In this document: piece by piece, positions 51,193 through 60,576 of the stretch
Numbering within the stretch: the stretch's first letter is position 1
Layout of the letters: every line of letters starts with the position of its first letter
Assembly: GCF_018070025.1 (NCBI RefSeq)
Contig: NZ_JAGPYQ010000001.1
Span: 5,456,001-5,520,000 of the forward strand
DNA: 64,000 nucleotides
Origin: Streptomyces liliiviolaceus
GTDB taxonomy: Bacteria; Actinomycetota; Actinomycetes; Streptomycetales; Streptomycetaceae
Direction: 5' to 3'
Translations under genes and position numbers: made by a program
The notes under the pieces: generated by a model
The model's input: the letters and a program-made list of their open reading frames with translations, nothing else
Databases searched by the model: none
What the model was told of the DNA's origin: nothing

Positions 51193-52395
51193 TCAGACCG
51201 CGGCGCGCGGCAGGACGCGGTCGCGGCCGAGGCTGCCGAGCCACACGGCGGACGGCTTAGCCGTGCGCTCGAAGGTGTGCGGGTCCACGGCGATGAGCCC
51301 GAAGGTCGGCTTGAACGAGCCCCATTCGTAGTTGTCGAGGGCGCTCCACGCAAGGTAGCCCCGCACGTTCAGGCCGTCCTCGATCGCGGCGGCGACCTCG
51401 CCGAGGGCGCCGGTGTAGTAGTCGACGCGACGGCTGTCGTCCGAGGCGGCGATGCCGTTCTCGGTGACGATCAGCGGGGTGCTGTCGCCGATGACCTCGG
51501 CGGTGTGGCGCAGGGCGTAGCCGACGGCGGCCGGGTAGTACTCCCACTGCGTGAGGGTGCGTTCGGCGTCGTCGGGCGCCGGGACGGGACCGGACTCGGT
51601 GATCTTGGTACGGGTGTAGGACTGCACGCCGATCCAGTCGTCGCCGCGGGCGGCCTCGATGAAGACGTCCTCGCGGGGGTGGCGGTAGTCGGCGGTGACC
51701 TGCTCGGCGCCGGGCAGGGCCTGGTAGACCTGGTTGGCGATGGTCCAGCCGACCTGGATGTCGGGGTGGCCCGCGCGGATGACCTTGACGGCCGCGTGGT
51801 GGGCGGCGATGACCGCGCGGGTGGTCTCCTCGTCGGGGGTGGGCAGACCGGCGGGCGGGAAGCCCTGGTTCCCGGTCTTCGCGAGGCCTGCCATGACGGC
51901 GATCATGTTCGGCTCGTTGATGGTGCACACATGCCGGACGCCGTCGGCGATGACGGGCGCGCACTCCTCGACGTACCGCGCGAAGAGTTCGACGGCGCCG
52001 TCGGCGGTCCAGCCGCCGAAGTCCTCGAACCACTGCGGGACGGTGAAGTGGTGCAGGGTGACCATCGGGCGCAGCCCGCGGGCGAGGGCGCCTTCGACCA
52101 TCCGGCGGTAGTGGGCGATCTCGGCGCGGGAGAAGGTGCCGCGGACCGGCTCGATGCGGGCCCACTCGATGCTGAAGCGGTAGTCGGTGAAGCCCAGTTC
52201 GGCGAGCAGGTCCATGTCCTGCTCCCAGCGGTGGTAGCTGTCACAGGCGTCCAGGCTGGGCTCGGCGATCCCGGCCGCGGGGTCGTGCTCCTTGCGCCAC
52301 CAGTCGCTGTTGACGTTGTTGCCCTCGATCTGGTGGGCGGCGGTGGAGGCGCCCCACAGGAAGCCGTCGGGGAAGCGGGTGGTGGAGTGCGTCAT
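51193..52395 (-). CDS. GH1 beta-glucosidase
   Basis: A 400-residue cytoplasmic glycosidase. The N-terminus FLWGASTAAHQIEG is the GH1 start signature. The acid/base Glu is in CTINEPN and the nucleophile in LIVTENG. WSALDNYEWGSF lies near the aglycone site. With no signal peptide, it hydrolyses imported oligosaccharides. It follows the two permease genes of the importer (153-bp gap) on the same strand. The GH144-like enzyme nearby suggests beta-1,2-gluco-oligosaccharides, but other beta-glucosides fit equally. Confidence 0.94.
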   Translation of the reverse strand: MTHSTTRFPDGFLWGASTAAHQIEGNNVNSDWWRKEHDPAAGIAEPSLDACDSYHRWEQDMDLLAELGFTDYRFSIEWARIEPVRGTFSRAEIAHYRRMVEGALARGLRPMVTLHHFTVPQWFEDFGGWTADGAVELFARYVEECAPVIADGVRHVCTINEPNMIAVMAGLAKTGNQGFPPAGLPTPDEETTRAVIAAHHAAVKVIRAGHPDIQVGWTIANQVYQALPGAEQVTADYRHPREDVFIEAARGDDWIGVQSYTRTKITESGPVPAPDDAERTLTQWEYYPAAVGYALRHTAEVIGDSTPLIVTENGIAASDDSRRVDYYTGALGEVAAAIEDGLNVRGYLAWSALDNYEWGSFKPTFGLIAVDPHTFERTAKPSAVWLGSLGRDRVLPRAAV

Positions 52396-52548
52396 CGTCG
52401 GTTTCTGTCTTTCTGGTGTGGGGGTGGGAGGGGAAGTCGGGGTGGTGGTGGCACGGCGATCCGGCCCGGGGGTCGGCGCGGCGACCGGCGGGTGCGGGAG
52501 GCCGGGTGGAACGGGGCCGAGGGGGCAGGTCCTGGCAGTCAGGCGGGG

Positions 52549-53436
52549 TTACTTCAGGCCCGCCGTCGCGATGCCCTGGGTGAAGTGCCGCTGCAGGACG
52601 GCGAAGACGGCCAGGACCGGCAGGACGACGAGGAGCGAGCCGGCCATCAGCATGCCGTTGCCGCCGCCGACCGTGCGGTTGGGATCGTTGGCGAAGGTCG
52701 CGAGCGCCACCGGCAGCGTGTACTTGCCCGGGTCGTTGGTGGCGATCAGGGGCCAGATGAAGTTGTTCCAGGAACCGAGGAAGGTGAAGATCGTCAGCGT
52801 CGCGAGGGCGGGCTTGACCAGCGGGATCACGATCCGCCAGAAGATGTACCACTCCCCCGCGCCGTCGAGGCGGGCCGCCTCCAGCAGTTCGTCGGGCACG
52901 GACTGCATGAACTGCCGCATGAGGAACACCCCGAACGCGCCCGCCGCGAAGGGCAGGACCAGTCCGGCGTACGTGTCGATGAGGCCGAGGCCGTTCATCA
53001 GCACGTACAACGGGAGGATCATGAGGTTGCCGGGGACCATCAGGGCGGCCAGCACGAGCGCGAAGACCTTGGAGCGGCCGGTGAAGTCGAGCTTGGCCAG
53101 GGCGTAGCCCAGCATGGAGCAGAACAGCAGGTTGCTGACGGTCACCAGGACGGCCACGATCAGCGAGTTCAGGAAGTACTGCGGCATGTCGAGCTGGTCG
53201 AGCAGCGCCGTGAAGTTGTCCAGCGTCCAGCGGGAGGGGATCCACACGGGCGGGTTCGCCGTGAGGTCCTGCTTCGTCTTGAACGCGGACAGCGCCATCC
53301 ACAGGAACGGGGCGGCCATCACCAGCAGGGCGACCGAGGCGATCACGTACAGCAGCGGGGTGCGTCCCCGGCCGGTGCGGCGGCGGGCCGGGTGCACCGG
53401 GGACTCGGGGGTTTTCTCGACGGTCTCGGCGGTCAT
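52549..53436 (-). CDS. Carbohydrate ABC transporter permease (MalG/LacG type)
   Basis: A 295-residue membrane protein with six helices. LYVIASVALLVMAAPFLWMAL is the first, and the C-terminal EAA loop reads EAARLDGAGEWYIFWRIVIPL. RHFTQGIATAGLK ends it, a form typical of sugar importers. ATG 53436 overlaps the preceding permease stop (ATGA). The ATPase is absent from the locus, as is usual in Streptomyces, where MsiK serves several sugar importers. Confidence 0.93.
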   Translation of the reverse strand: MTAETVEKTPESPVHPARRRTGRGRTPLLYVIASVALLVMAAPFLWMALSAFKTKQDLTANPPVWIPSRWTLDNFTALLDQLDMPQYFLNSLIVAVLVTVSNLLFCSMLGYALAKLDFTGRSKVFALVLAALMVPGNLMILPLYVLMNGLGLIDTYAGLVLPFAAGAFGVFLMRQFMQSVPDELLEAARLDGAGEWYIFWRIVIPLVKPALATLTIFTFLGSWNNFIWPLIATNDPGKYTLPVALATFANDPNRTVGGGNGMLMAGSLLVVLPVLAVFAVLQRHFTQGIATAGLK

Positions 53437-54413
53437 CGGGTGTTGTCCTTCAGCAGTCGGAGCTGGAGCACCGTGATGCCCATGATCACGACGAACAGGA
53501 CGTACGCCATGGCGCTGGCATAGCCCATGTGGAAGAAGTTGAAGCCTTCGCGGTACATGTCGAGCGACACGGTCAGCGTGGAGTCGGACGGGCCGCCCTG
53601 GGTCATCACGAAGGGCTCCTCGAAGACGTTCAGGTAGCCGATGGTGGTGATGACCGTGGCGTACAGCAGGGTGGGCCGCAGCAGGGGGATCGTGATGCCG
53701 CGCAGTTCCTGCCAGGCTCCGGCGCCGTCGAGGCGGGCCGCTTCGCGGACGTCCGTGGGGATCGCCTGGAGGCCGGCGATGCACAGCACCATGACGGTGC
53801 CCATGTTGCGCCACACCGCCATGGTGATCAGGGACGGCATCGCCCAGGTCTCCGAGCCGAGGAAGTCCGGTGCGGTCAGGCCGACTTCGGAGGCGAGGGA
53901 GGCGATCAGGCCGTCGGACGGGTCGAGCACGAAGCGCCAGACGACGGCCACGGCGACGATGGTCGTGACGACCGGCGCGTAGAAGCCGACGCGGAACAGG
54001 GTGCGGGCCCGGTGGATGCCGTTGTTCAGCAGGATCGCCGCGAGCAGCCCGAGGACGATGGTCGCGGGTACGCCGACGATCACGAAGTAGCCCGTGTTGA
54101 ACAGGGCCTTGAGGAACTTGTCGTCCTGGAACAGCTGGGTGTAGTTGTCCAGGCCGACGAACTCCGCCTCCAGCGGGCGCGTGACGTTCCGGGCCCCGAA
54201 GTCGGTGAAGCTCATCAGGAACGTGGCGACGATCGGGAAGAGCATGAAGACGCCGAACAGCACCAGGAACGGTGTGGAGAACAGCCATCCGGTCAGGTTG
54301 TGCTTGCTGAGCGAGCGGTTGCCGCGGCGGTTGCGACCTGCCTTGCCACCGCCGTGCGGGCTCTTGTCGACGGCCGCCGCCTGCGGGGCGGCCGGTCCTG
54401 TGGTGAGGGACAT
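53433..54413 (-). CDS. Carbohydrate ABC transporter permease (MalF/LacF type)
   Basis: A 326-residue membrane protein. After a basic N-terminal tail (GGGKAGRNRRGNRS), helices begin at WLFSTPFLVLFGVFMLFPIV. The EAA loop is EAARLDGAGAWQELRGITIPLL. VMTQGGPSDSTLTV is the MalF-type periplasmic signature. It follows the binding-protein gene by 35 bp and is coupled to the second permease. Confidence 0.93.
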   Translation of the reverse strand: MSLTTGPAAPQAAAVDKSPHGGGKAGRNRRGNRSLSKHNLTGWLFSTPFLVLFGVFMLFPIVATFLMSFTDFGARNVTRPLEAEFVGLDNYTQLFQDDKFLKALFNTGYFVIVGVPATIVLGLLAAILLNNGIHRARTLFRVGFYAPVVTTIVAVAVVWRFVLDPSDGLIASLASEVGLTAPDFLGSETWAMPSLITMAVWRNMGTVMVLCIAGLQAIPTDVREAARLDGAGAWQELRGITIPLLRPTLLYATVITTIGYLNVFEEPFVMTQGGPSDSTLTVSLDMYREGFNFFHMGYASAMAYVLFVVIMGITVLQLRLLKDNTR

Positions 54414-54448
54414 GAGGGGGACTTTCTCCTACGGCCTCCTGCTGCCTG

Positions 54449-55693
54449 CTACTGCACGAGGCCTTCGATCTCGGACTGGGCCTTGTCCAGCGCTTCCTTC
54501 GCGGAGGACTTGCCCTGGGTGACCGACTCGATGGCGGTGTCCACCTTGGAGGTGATCTCGGTCAGCTTGGGCTGGGAGGGGGTGGCGCGGGCGGTGTCCA
54601 TCTGCTGCCGCCACACCTGCATGGTCGGGTCGTCGGCGAGGTCGCCGGTCGTCCAGGCCTCGGTGTTGGCGGGCAGGTCGTTGGTCCGCTCGAACCAGTC
54701 GGTCTGGCCCTTCGCGCCGGTGAGATAGGCGACCAGTTCCTTGGCGGCGGCCTTGTGGTCGCTGTCCGCGGAGATGGCCAGGCTGGAACCGCCGGCCATG
54801 GACACGGACGCCACGTCGGCGGGTACGGGGGCGACGGCCCACTTGCCCTTGAGGTCGGGGTAGTTCTCGTCGATGAGGTTCGTGAGCCAGGGGCCGCCGA
54901 AGAACATGGGTACGGCGCCGGTGTTGAAGTCCTTGGTGACGTCGTAGCCGGGGCGTACGGACTTCTCGCTCAGGCCCTTGTCGAAGTAGCTGCCGTAGTT
55001 CTCCAGCGCCTTGACGGCCGCGGCGGAGTTCACGGCGGCCTTGCCGTCGTCGTCGATGATGGCGCCGCCGGCGGAGTACAGGAACTGGTAGAAGCTCTGC
55101 ACGGTGTCGAGGCCGCCCGGCTGGATGGACAGGCCCCACTTGGTGCCGGCCTTCTCCTGGTACGCCTCGGCGGCGCTCTGCAGGTCGGCCATGGTGGCCG
55201 GGGCCTTCTCGATGCCGGCCTTCTTGGCGAGGTCGGTGCGGTAGAAGAGCACGCGCGTGTCGACGTACCACGGGGCGCCGTAGGTCTTGCCGTCGTAGGA
55301 GCCCTGTTGCCAGGCGGCGGGGAAGTAGTCGGTCTCGTGGATGGTCTTGGAGTCGACCGGCTCCAGGACGCCCATGTCGGCGAACTCGCCCAGGTAGCTT
55401 CCGCCCATCTGCACCACGTCGGGCAGCTTGCCCGCGGCAGCGGCGGCGACCAGCTTCTGGTGGGCCACGTCCCAGCCGATCGGGGTGACCTTCACCGTGA
55501 GGTTGGAGTGGGTCTTCTCGTACTCCTTGGCCACGTCGCCGAGCTTCTCCCCCTCCGTCCCCATCGCCCATACGGTCAGGGTCTGCTTGGCGTCTGCTGC
55601 CACGCCCGCGCCACCCGAGCCGCCACAGGCGGTGAGGGTGAGCGCAGACGCCAGGGTGAGTGCGATCGACCCGGTTGCGGCGGCGCGGTTCAT
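54449..55693 (-). CDS. Sugar-binding lipoprotein of an ABC importer
   Basis: A 414-residue extracellular binding protein. The lipobox LTLTACGG places the lipidated Cys at about residue 23. The mature part has TLTVWAMGTEGEKLGD and PDVVQMGGSYLGEFADMG, the type I sugar-binding pattern (SBP_bac_1), and RTDLAKKAG. AAGGAGGAG precedes ATG 55693. First gene of the operon; its promoter carries the LacI-type operator at 55785-55798. Confidence 0.94.
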   Translation of the reverse strand: MNRAAATGSIALTLASALTLTACGGSGGAGVAADAKQTLTVWAMGTEGEKLGDVAKEYEKTHSNLTVKVTPIGWDVAHQKLVAAAAAGKLPDVVQMGGSYLGEFADMGVLEPVDSKTIHETDYFPAAWQQGSYDGKTYGAPWYVDTRVLFYRTDLAKKAGIEKAPATMADLQSAAEAYQEKAGTKWGLSIQPGGLDTVQSFYQFLYSAGGAIIDDDGKAAVNSAAAVKALENYGSYFDKGLSEKSVRPGYDVTKDFNTGAVPMFFGGPWLTNLIDENYPDLKGKWAVAPVPADVASVSMAGGSSLAISADSDHKAAAKELVAYLTGAKGQTDWFERTNDLPANTEAWTTGDLADDPTMQVWRQQMDTARATPSQPKLTEITSKVDTAIESVTQGKSSAKEALDKAQSEIEGLVQ

Positions 55694-55769
55694 GGGCGGC
55701 TCCTCCTTGAGCTGTACGACTGACGTTCGTGAGGGGGGTTCACGACTGACGTTCACGGCTGCCGGTCGT

Positions 55770-55800
55770 GATGTATGCGCTGTCTGTAAGCGCATACATC
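55770..55800. promoter_or_regulatory. LacI-type operator in the sugar-importer promoter
   Basis: Exact 11-bp arms GATGTATGCGC (55770-55780) and GCGCATACATC (55790-55800) with a 9-base centre. The second half reads TGTAAGCGCATACA (55785-55798), which matches TGAAAGCGCATTCA upstream of the LacI gene at 12 of 14 positions. Confidence 0.75.
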
Positions 55801-56470
55801 ACTCTGTGGCAGCCGTTCCTGACCTGGCAAGAGGGGACTTGGTCACACTCCCGTAACGGGCGGGACATTTGGTGGGCGGTTCGCGGTGTTCGGGCACCCG
55901 GGGATGTTGGGGGACAGTCTGTGCGGGAGCAACGCAAAACGGATCATTGCATGGGTTTGCGCTCCGCTTGGGGTGGGGGTTGGGGGGCCGGGGTTGAGGG
56001 GTTGGGGGGGGCGGGGGCGCTGTTGGGGTGCGCTGTTTCCCGCGGTCCTTTGTGGGGCGGGCCGTTGTCGGGTGCGGGTTGTGGGTGGCTGGGCGCGCCG
56101 TTCCCCGCGCCCCTTCCGGGGCCGGGGTCCGCCGTCGCGTGCCGGTCGTCGTTCCCCGCGCCCCCCTCCGGGGCCGGGGTCCGCTGACGGGTGCCGGTCG
56201 TCGTGGGCTGAGCGCGCCGTTCCCCGCGCCCCCCTCCGGGGCCCGGGACCGCCGTCGCGTGCCGGTCGTCGTGGGCTGAGCGCGCCGTTCCCCGCGCCCC
56301 CCTCCGGGGCCCAGGACCGCCGTCGCGTGCCGGTCGTCGTGGGCTGAGCACGCCGTTCCCCGCGCCCCCTCCGGGGCCGGGATCGGTGTTCTCCGTGCCC
56401 CTCCCTGGGCCGGGATCGGTGTTCTTCGTGGCCCTCCGGGGGCCCAGGGTGGGGTGGTTACAGTCCGTGT
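55801..56470. other. Gene-free GC-rich region between importer promoter and next gene
   Basis: After the importer promoter the sequence loses codon structure. It contains G-runs (55970-56010) and the 68-bp repeats. No frame with a ribosome site or recognisable product exists on either strand. Confidence 0.65.
56100..56375. repeat. 68-bp tandem repeat of GTTCCCCGCGCCCC type
   Basis: The block beginning GTTCCCCGCGCCCCCCTCCG recurs at 56100, 56151, 56219, 56287 and 56355. The last three intervals are exactly 68 bp, with near-identical units that end in GCCGTCGCGTGCCGGTCGTC and GTGGGCTGAGC. GTTCCCCGCGCCCC is a common intergenic element of Streptomyces genomes. Confidence 0.88.
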
Positions 56471-57448
56471 GTGGCTTTTTCTTTTCGCTTTTCTGTGGGT
56501 GAGCCGGGCTCCGGGTACGGGGTTGAGGAGTTGTTGGGTGTGGGGGTGCCGGGGGCGCCGGGGGACTTCGGTGGGTTCTGGCGGGGGCTGTGGGACGCCG
56601 CGGCGCGGGTGGCGCCGCGGTCGGTGCTCGGCGATGTCGTGGAGGAGCTCGACGGCTTCCGCGTGCACGAGGTCTCCTACGACGCGCTCGGCGGCAGGTG
56701 TTCCGCTTTGCTGGCGCTACCGTGCGACGGGCCCGTACGCCATGGCTTTGTCATCGGGCACGGCTACGGCGGGCGCCAGGACGTCGGCGCCGACCTCCCG
56801 CTGCCGCTGCCGGAATCCGCGGCGATCCTGCCGATCGCGCCCGGCCTCCCCGCCCTCGGCCTGCGGCCGGGAGTGCCCTCGGACCCGGACGGGCACGTGC
56901 TGCACGGCATCGGCTCGCGGGACACCTACGTCATCGGCGACTGCGTCACGGCGGTGTGGGGCGCCGCCTCGGCCCTGCTGGAACTGGTTCCCTCGCCCAC
57001 CCTGGACGGCGAGCGGCTGGGATACCTCGGCGAGAGCTTCGGCGGCGGGATCGGTGCGCTGGCGCTGCCCTGGGACGACCGGTTCGCCGCGGCCGCACTG
57101 ACCGTGCCGACCTTCGGGAACCACCCACTGCGGTGCACCCTCCCCTGCACCGGCAGCGGCGAGTCCGTACGCGCCCACGTCCGTCGGCATCCGGAAGCCC
57201 TCGACGTCCTCGCGTACTTCGACGCGGCGACCGCGGCAACACATCTGCGTATCCCGGTGCTGTCCGCCTGCGCCCTGTTCGACCCGGTCGTGCCGCCGCC
57301 GGGCCAGTTCGCGGTGCACAACGCGCTCGCCGGTCCGCGTCGACTGGAGGTTCTTGACGCCGGGCACTCCGCCTACCCGGGCGAGGCCGAGCAGCGACGA
57401 CAACTGGCGCACGTCACATCCGAGTTCTTCGAATCGTGGATGAAGTGA
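56471..57448 (+). CDS. Acetyl-xylan-esterase-like alpha/beta hydrolase (CE7/AXE1 type)
   Basis: A 325-residue cytoplasmic hydrolase. GHGYGGR forms the oxyanion region, the elbow is GYLGESFGGGIG with Ser in GESFGG, and His is in DAGHSAYPGE. HGIGSRDTY and DRFAAAALTVPTFG are CE7 family patterns. It likely deacetylates sugar oligomers, which fits the carbohydrate locus nearby. The start is GTG 56471, directly followed by TTT-rich codons; no clear ribosome site, so a downstream start is possible. The region upstream is a repeat array. Confidence 0.78.
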   Translation: MAFSFRFSVGEPGSGYGVEELLGVGVPGAPGDFGGFWRGLWDAAARVAPRSVLGDVVEELDGFRVHEVSYDALGGRCSALLALPCDGPVRHGFVIGHGYGGRQDVGADLPLPLPESAAILPIAPGLPALGLRPGVPSDPDGHVLHGIGSRDTYVIGDCVTAVWGAASALLELVPSPTLDGERLGYLGESFGGGIGALALPWDDRFAAAALTVPTFGNHPLRCTLPCTGSGESVRAHVRRHPEALDVLAYFDAATAATHLRIPVLSACALFDPVVPPPGQFAVHNALAGPRRLEVLDAGHSAYPGEAEQRRQLAHVTSEFFESWMK

Positions 57449-57513
57449 AGGTGGGCGGAAGTAACCGGGCTACCGGACGCAGTTGACGTGTCGGCTCGTG
57501 CACACTTCCCCTC

Positions 57514-58383
57514 ATGACAACCATCTCGACGCTCGACGGGCGACAGCTCGACATGGCCGTGACCGGGCCCGCGGACGGAATCCCGCTGCTCTTCCACCAC
57601 GGCACGCCCGGCAGCGTGCGGCCGATCCGTTCCATGGAGCGCGCCGCTCACGAACGCGGGCTGCGGTTCGTGACCTTTTCCCGTGCCGGGTACGGCGCGT
57701 CCACGCGCGCGCCGGGACGCGCCGTCGTGGACGTGGTCCCGGACGTGCGGGCCGTGCTCGACCACCTCGGTGCGCCGCGCTGCCTGGTCAGCGGCTGGTC
57801 GGGCGGCGGGCCGCACGCCCTGGCCACGGCGGCACGGCTGCCCGACCGGGTGGCCGGAGTCCTCGTCATCGCCGGGGTCGCGCCGTACGGCTTGCCGGAG
57901 GTGGACTTCCTGGCCGGCATGGGCGAGGGGAACATCGAGGAGTTCGGGCTGACCGTACGAGGGGAGGCCGCGCTGCGCCCGTACTTGGAGAGGGAGGCGG
58001 CCGGACTGCGCGACACCGACGCGGCAGGGCTGATCGCCGGTATGCGGAGCATCCTCTCCCCGATCGACCGGGCCGCGCTGACGGAGGAACTCGGCGAGGA
58101 CCTGGCCGCGAACTTCGCGGAGGGACTGCGGCTCGGTGTGGACGGCTGGCTCGATGACGACCTCGCGTTCACCAGGCCCTGGGGGTTCTCGCTGGAGGAG
58201 ATCACGGTGCCCGGCTTCGTCTGGCAGGGCAGCGAAGACCTGATGGTGCCGTTCGCCCACGGGCAGTGGCTCGCCGCGAACCTTCCGCGGGCCGTGGCCC
58301 ACCTCGAAGAGGGTGAGGGCCATCTCTCGGTGGCCGTGGGCGCCGCCGACCGCATGCTGGACGAGCTGATCCGAACGCTCTGA
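57514..58383 (+). CDS. Alpha/beta hydrolase
   Basis: A 289-residue cytoplasmic hydrolase. [14 protein letters not shown] gives the oxyanion loop, [12 protein letters not shown] the nucleophile elbow (Ser of GWSGGG), [10 protein letters not shown] the acid and [10 protein letters not shown] the His. The [10 protein letters not shown] pattern is common in Streptomyces proteins without known substrate. It is 65 bp after the CE7-like gene and ends at a hairpin shared with the convergent DUF1963 gene. Confidence 0.9.
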   Translation: MTTISTLDGRQLDMAVTGPADGIPLLFHHGTPGSVRPIRSMERAAHERGLRFVTFSRAGYGASTRAPGRAVVDVVPDVRAVLDHLGAPRCLVSGWSGGGPHALATAARLPDRVAGVLVIAGVAPYGLPEVDFLAGMGEGNIEEFGLTVRGEAALRPYLEREAAGLRDTDAAGLIAGMRSILSPIDRAALTEELGEDLAANFAEGLRLGVDGWLDDDLAFTRPWGFSLEEITVPGFVWQGSEDLMVPFAHGQWLAANLPRAVAHLEEGEGHLSVAVGAADRMLDELIRTL

Positions 58384-58411
58384 GCTCCTGCTCCGGGATC
58401 CGGTTCCGGCA

Positions 58412-58440
58412 CCCTGATCCGGACGCGACCCGGATCAGGG
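58412..58440. terminator. Hairpin at convergent gene ends
   Basis: CCCTGATCCGG (58412-58422) pairs exactly with 58430-58440; the right arm includes the stop codon of the DUF1963 gene. Confidence 0.7.
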
Positions 58441-59313
58441 GTTCCAGAACACCGCGGTGAACGTCCGGTCGAAGCGCCGCGCCGCCAGATCCGTCCGCTG
58501 GATCACCCAGTGGACGGAGGAACTCTCCCAGCCCTGTACGTCCATCCCCGCCTGCCAGTCCGCCAGCAGCACCCAGTCCGCGACATCGTCCGAGACCGGT
58601 CCGTCCCAGTGGCCCGCCTGCGCCGCCCGCACCACCCTGGACACGGCACCGGAGACCGGATCGGTGTGGACCACCTCCTCGTTGGCGTATCCCCCGATCT
58701 GCAGCGGCCCTTCGGGGGCGATGGTGTCCCGGGTGTGCTCCCAGGCCGCGACGAGTTCCTCCGAGCGCGGATGTCCGGGAAGCGGCCCGCTCCCCGGCTT
58801 CTCGGGGATGTCGACCGCGTGGTGGTACGGCAACGAGACCTCGGTGGTCGCCCGCAGCGTCCCTTGCGGGAACTCCTGGAACATCGCCTCGTAGTCGTCG
58901 AAGTCGTAGGGGTTCCAGGCGTGGCTGTCCCGTTCCACCACGACCGTGCCCGCGGGGACGTACACCGCGCTCCCCATGGTCTCGTGGTCGTCCGCCGTCT
59001 CGGGGAAGGCGAACAGCAGCAGGTGACCGTCGGCGGGCAGCGGAAGGTCCGTCGCGTCGGCGGGCAGGGCCGCGAGGTCGATGGAGGCGACGAAGGGGTG
59101 CTCGGGATCCGGTAGGTCCGCCGGAAGCAGGAGCGGACCGCCGAACCGGCCCACGACCGGGCCTTGTCCGCCCTCGTCCCGCGTCAGCGTCGCGCACGGG
59201 CGGGCGAGGGTCGTCCATCGCTCGACGTCGTCGGCCGGGACGCCGCGCGCGATCGCCTCGTCGCGGAACAGCCGTAATCGGATCTGCGTTTCGGATGCCA
59301 TGGCAGCGGTCAT
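58435..59313 (-). CDS. DUF1963 (YwqG-like) protein with a TTA codon
   Basis: A 292-residue cytoplasmic protein. VVGRFGGPLLLPADLP, VASIDLAALP, HLLLFAFPETADDHETM and QIGGYANE are the successive DUF1963 patterns; function is unknown across bacteria. Codon 13 (59277-59275) is TTA, in the segment IRLRLFRD, so translation should depend on bldA tRNA. Two starts are possible (ATG 59313 or 59301); the longer is given. Its upstream leader carries a 14-bp tandem repeat. Confidence 0.85.
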   Translation of the reverse strand: MTAAMASETQIRLRLFRDEAIARGVPADDVERWTTLARPCATLTRDEGGQGPVVGRFGGPLLLPADLPDPEHPFVASIDLAALPADATDLPLPADGHLLLFAFPETADDHETMGSAVYVPAGTVVVERDSHAWNPYDFDDYEAMFQEFPQGTLRATTEVSLPYHHAVDIPEKPGSGPLPGHPRSEELVAAWEHTRDTIAPEGPLQIGGYANEEVVHTDPVSGAVSRVVRAAQAGHWDGPVSDDVADWVLLADWQAGMDVQGWESSSVHWVIQRTDLAARRFDRTFTAVFWNP

Positions 59314-59338
59314 GGTCGAACCGTAGCGGGAGGCACTG

Positions 59339-59422
59339 ACACGAAGGGTCTGGCGCGAAAGCTCTGGCGCGTAGGGTCCGGCGCAAAGGGTCCGACACGA
59401 AGGCTCCGGCACGAAGGCTCCG
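59339..59422. repeat. 14-bp tandem repeat, six units
   Basis: Units such as GCACGAAGGCTCCG start at 59339, 59353, 59367, 59381, 59395 and 59409, with drift between copies. It lies in the gap between the DUF1963 start and the LacI gene end. Confidence 0.8.
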
Positions 59423-59478
59423 GCACCGGACCGTGGGCCACCGGACGAACGTGCCGAACGCGCCTACCGCGCCGAACG

Positions 59479-60576
59479 TCAGACGACCGTCGGCAGGACC
59501 GTCGTCTCCTCACAGCCGCAGCTCGCCCGGCGGGCCACACTGACCGGCAGCATCAGGGAGACGGGCTCCTGCGGAGGCCGTCCGCTCAGCCGCTGTACGA
59601 GCAGGTCGACGGCCTCCTCCCCCATGCGCACCATCGGCTGTCGCACGGTGGTCAAGGCGGGGCGCACCATGCGACTCAGCGGGATGCCGTCGAAGCCGGT
59701 CACGACGACGTCGTCGGGTACGCGCAGGCCACGGCGTTCGAGCTCCTGGAGCGCGCCCACCGCCATCTGGTCGTTGGCGAACACGAACGCCTCGGGGCGC
59801 TCGCCGCTTCCCTCGCACAGCAGGCGGGCGGCGCGGGCGCCCTCGGCCTGGGTCATCATCGGCATGCGCAGGGCCGGTGCGACGGAGGCCTCGACACCCG
59901 CCTCGACACCCGCCTCGACGCAGGCCCGGCGGAAGCCCCGGAACCGTGCCTCGACGTCCGGTGAGTCGTCCACGAGTCCCACGTAGGCGAGGCGGCGCAG
60001 CCCGTGGTCGTGGACCAGGTGCCGGGTCAGCTCGTACTGGCCGTCCTCGTTGGCGACCTCGACGTGGTCGAGATGGTCCAGGGAGGGGTCCTGCGCACGG
60101 GGGCCGGCGAGCATCACGACCGGTCGGCGCCGGGAGATCGCTTCGAGTTCCTCCGTCGGCACCGTGCGGGCCATCACGGCGAAGCCGTCCACCCGGCCGG
60201 CGACCTGGGCGACGAGGCTCTCCGGGCCCCCGGCGAGGGAGGCCGCGATCAGCAGCGCGTACCCGTGCCGGCGGGCCGCGCGTTCCATGCCCCGGATGAT
60301 CTGGTCCGAGTAGAGCATCGCGGCGTCGTCGTCCTCGGCGCCGACCGTGTCGGGGTCGGAGTAGTCCGGGAAGCACAGGCCGAGGACACCGGTGGAACGG
60401 CTGGCGAGACCACGGGCGTTGCCGCTGGGCACGTATCCCAGCTCGCTCGCCGCCGCCAGCACGCGTTCGCGAGTGGCGGCGCGTACGGAGTCGGGGCTGC
60501 GGTACACCCTGGACACCGTGGCGATGGACACTCCGGAGCGTTCGGCCACGTCGTACACCGTGGGAATCGCGTTCAC
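59479..60576 (-). CDS. LacI-family transcriptional repressor
   Basis: A 365-residue repressor. The helix-turn-helix is TVYDVAERSGVSIATVSRVY near the start, and the hinge ELGYVPSGNARGLAS precedes a periplasmic-binding-like core (GVLGLCFPDYSDPD, FVFANDQMAVGAL, VVVTGFDGIPLS). An in-frame repeat (EAGVEAGVEASV) sits around residue 215. Start GTG 60576 is used because the open frame upstream runs over the operator and has no domain. The operator TGAAAGCGCATTCA lies 56 bp upstream. The sugar importer at 54449-55693 has a matching site, so it is the likely target; sugar ligand unknown. Confidence 0.92.
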   Translation of the reverse strand: MNAIPTVYDVAERSGVSIATVSRVYRSPDSVRAATRERVLAAASELGYVPSGNARGLASRSTGVLGLCFPDYSDPDTVGAEDDDAAMLYSDQIIRGMERAARRHGYALLIAASLAGGPESLVAQVAGRVDGFAVMARTVPTEELEAISRRRPVVMLAGPRAQDPSLDHLDHVEVANEDGQYELTRHLVHDHGLRRLAYVGLVDDSPDVEARFRGFRRACVEAGVEAGVEASVAPALRMPMMTQAEGARAARLLCEGSGERPEAFVFANDQMAVGALQELERRGLRVPDDVVVTGFDGIPLSRMVRPALTTVRQPMVRMGEEAVDLLVQRLSGRPPQEPVSLMLPVSVARRASCGCEETTVLPTVV

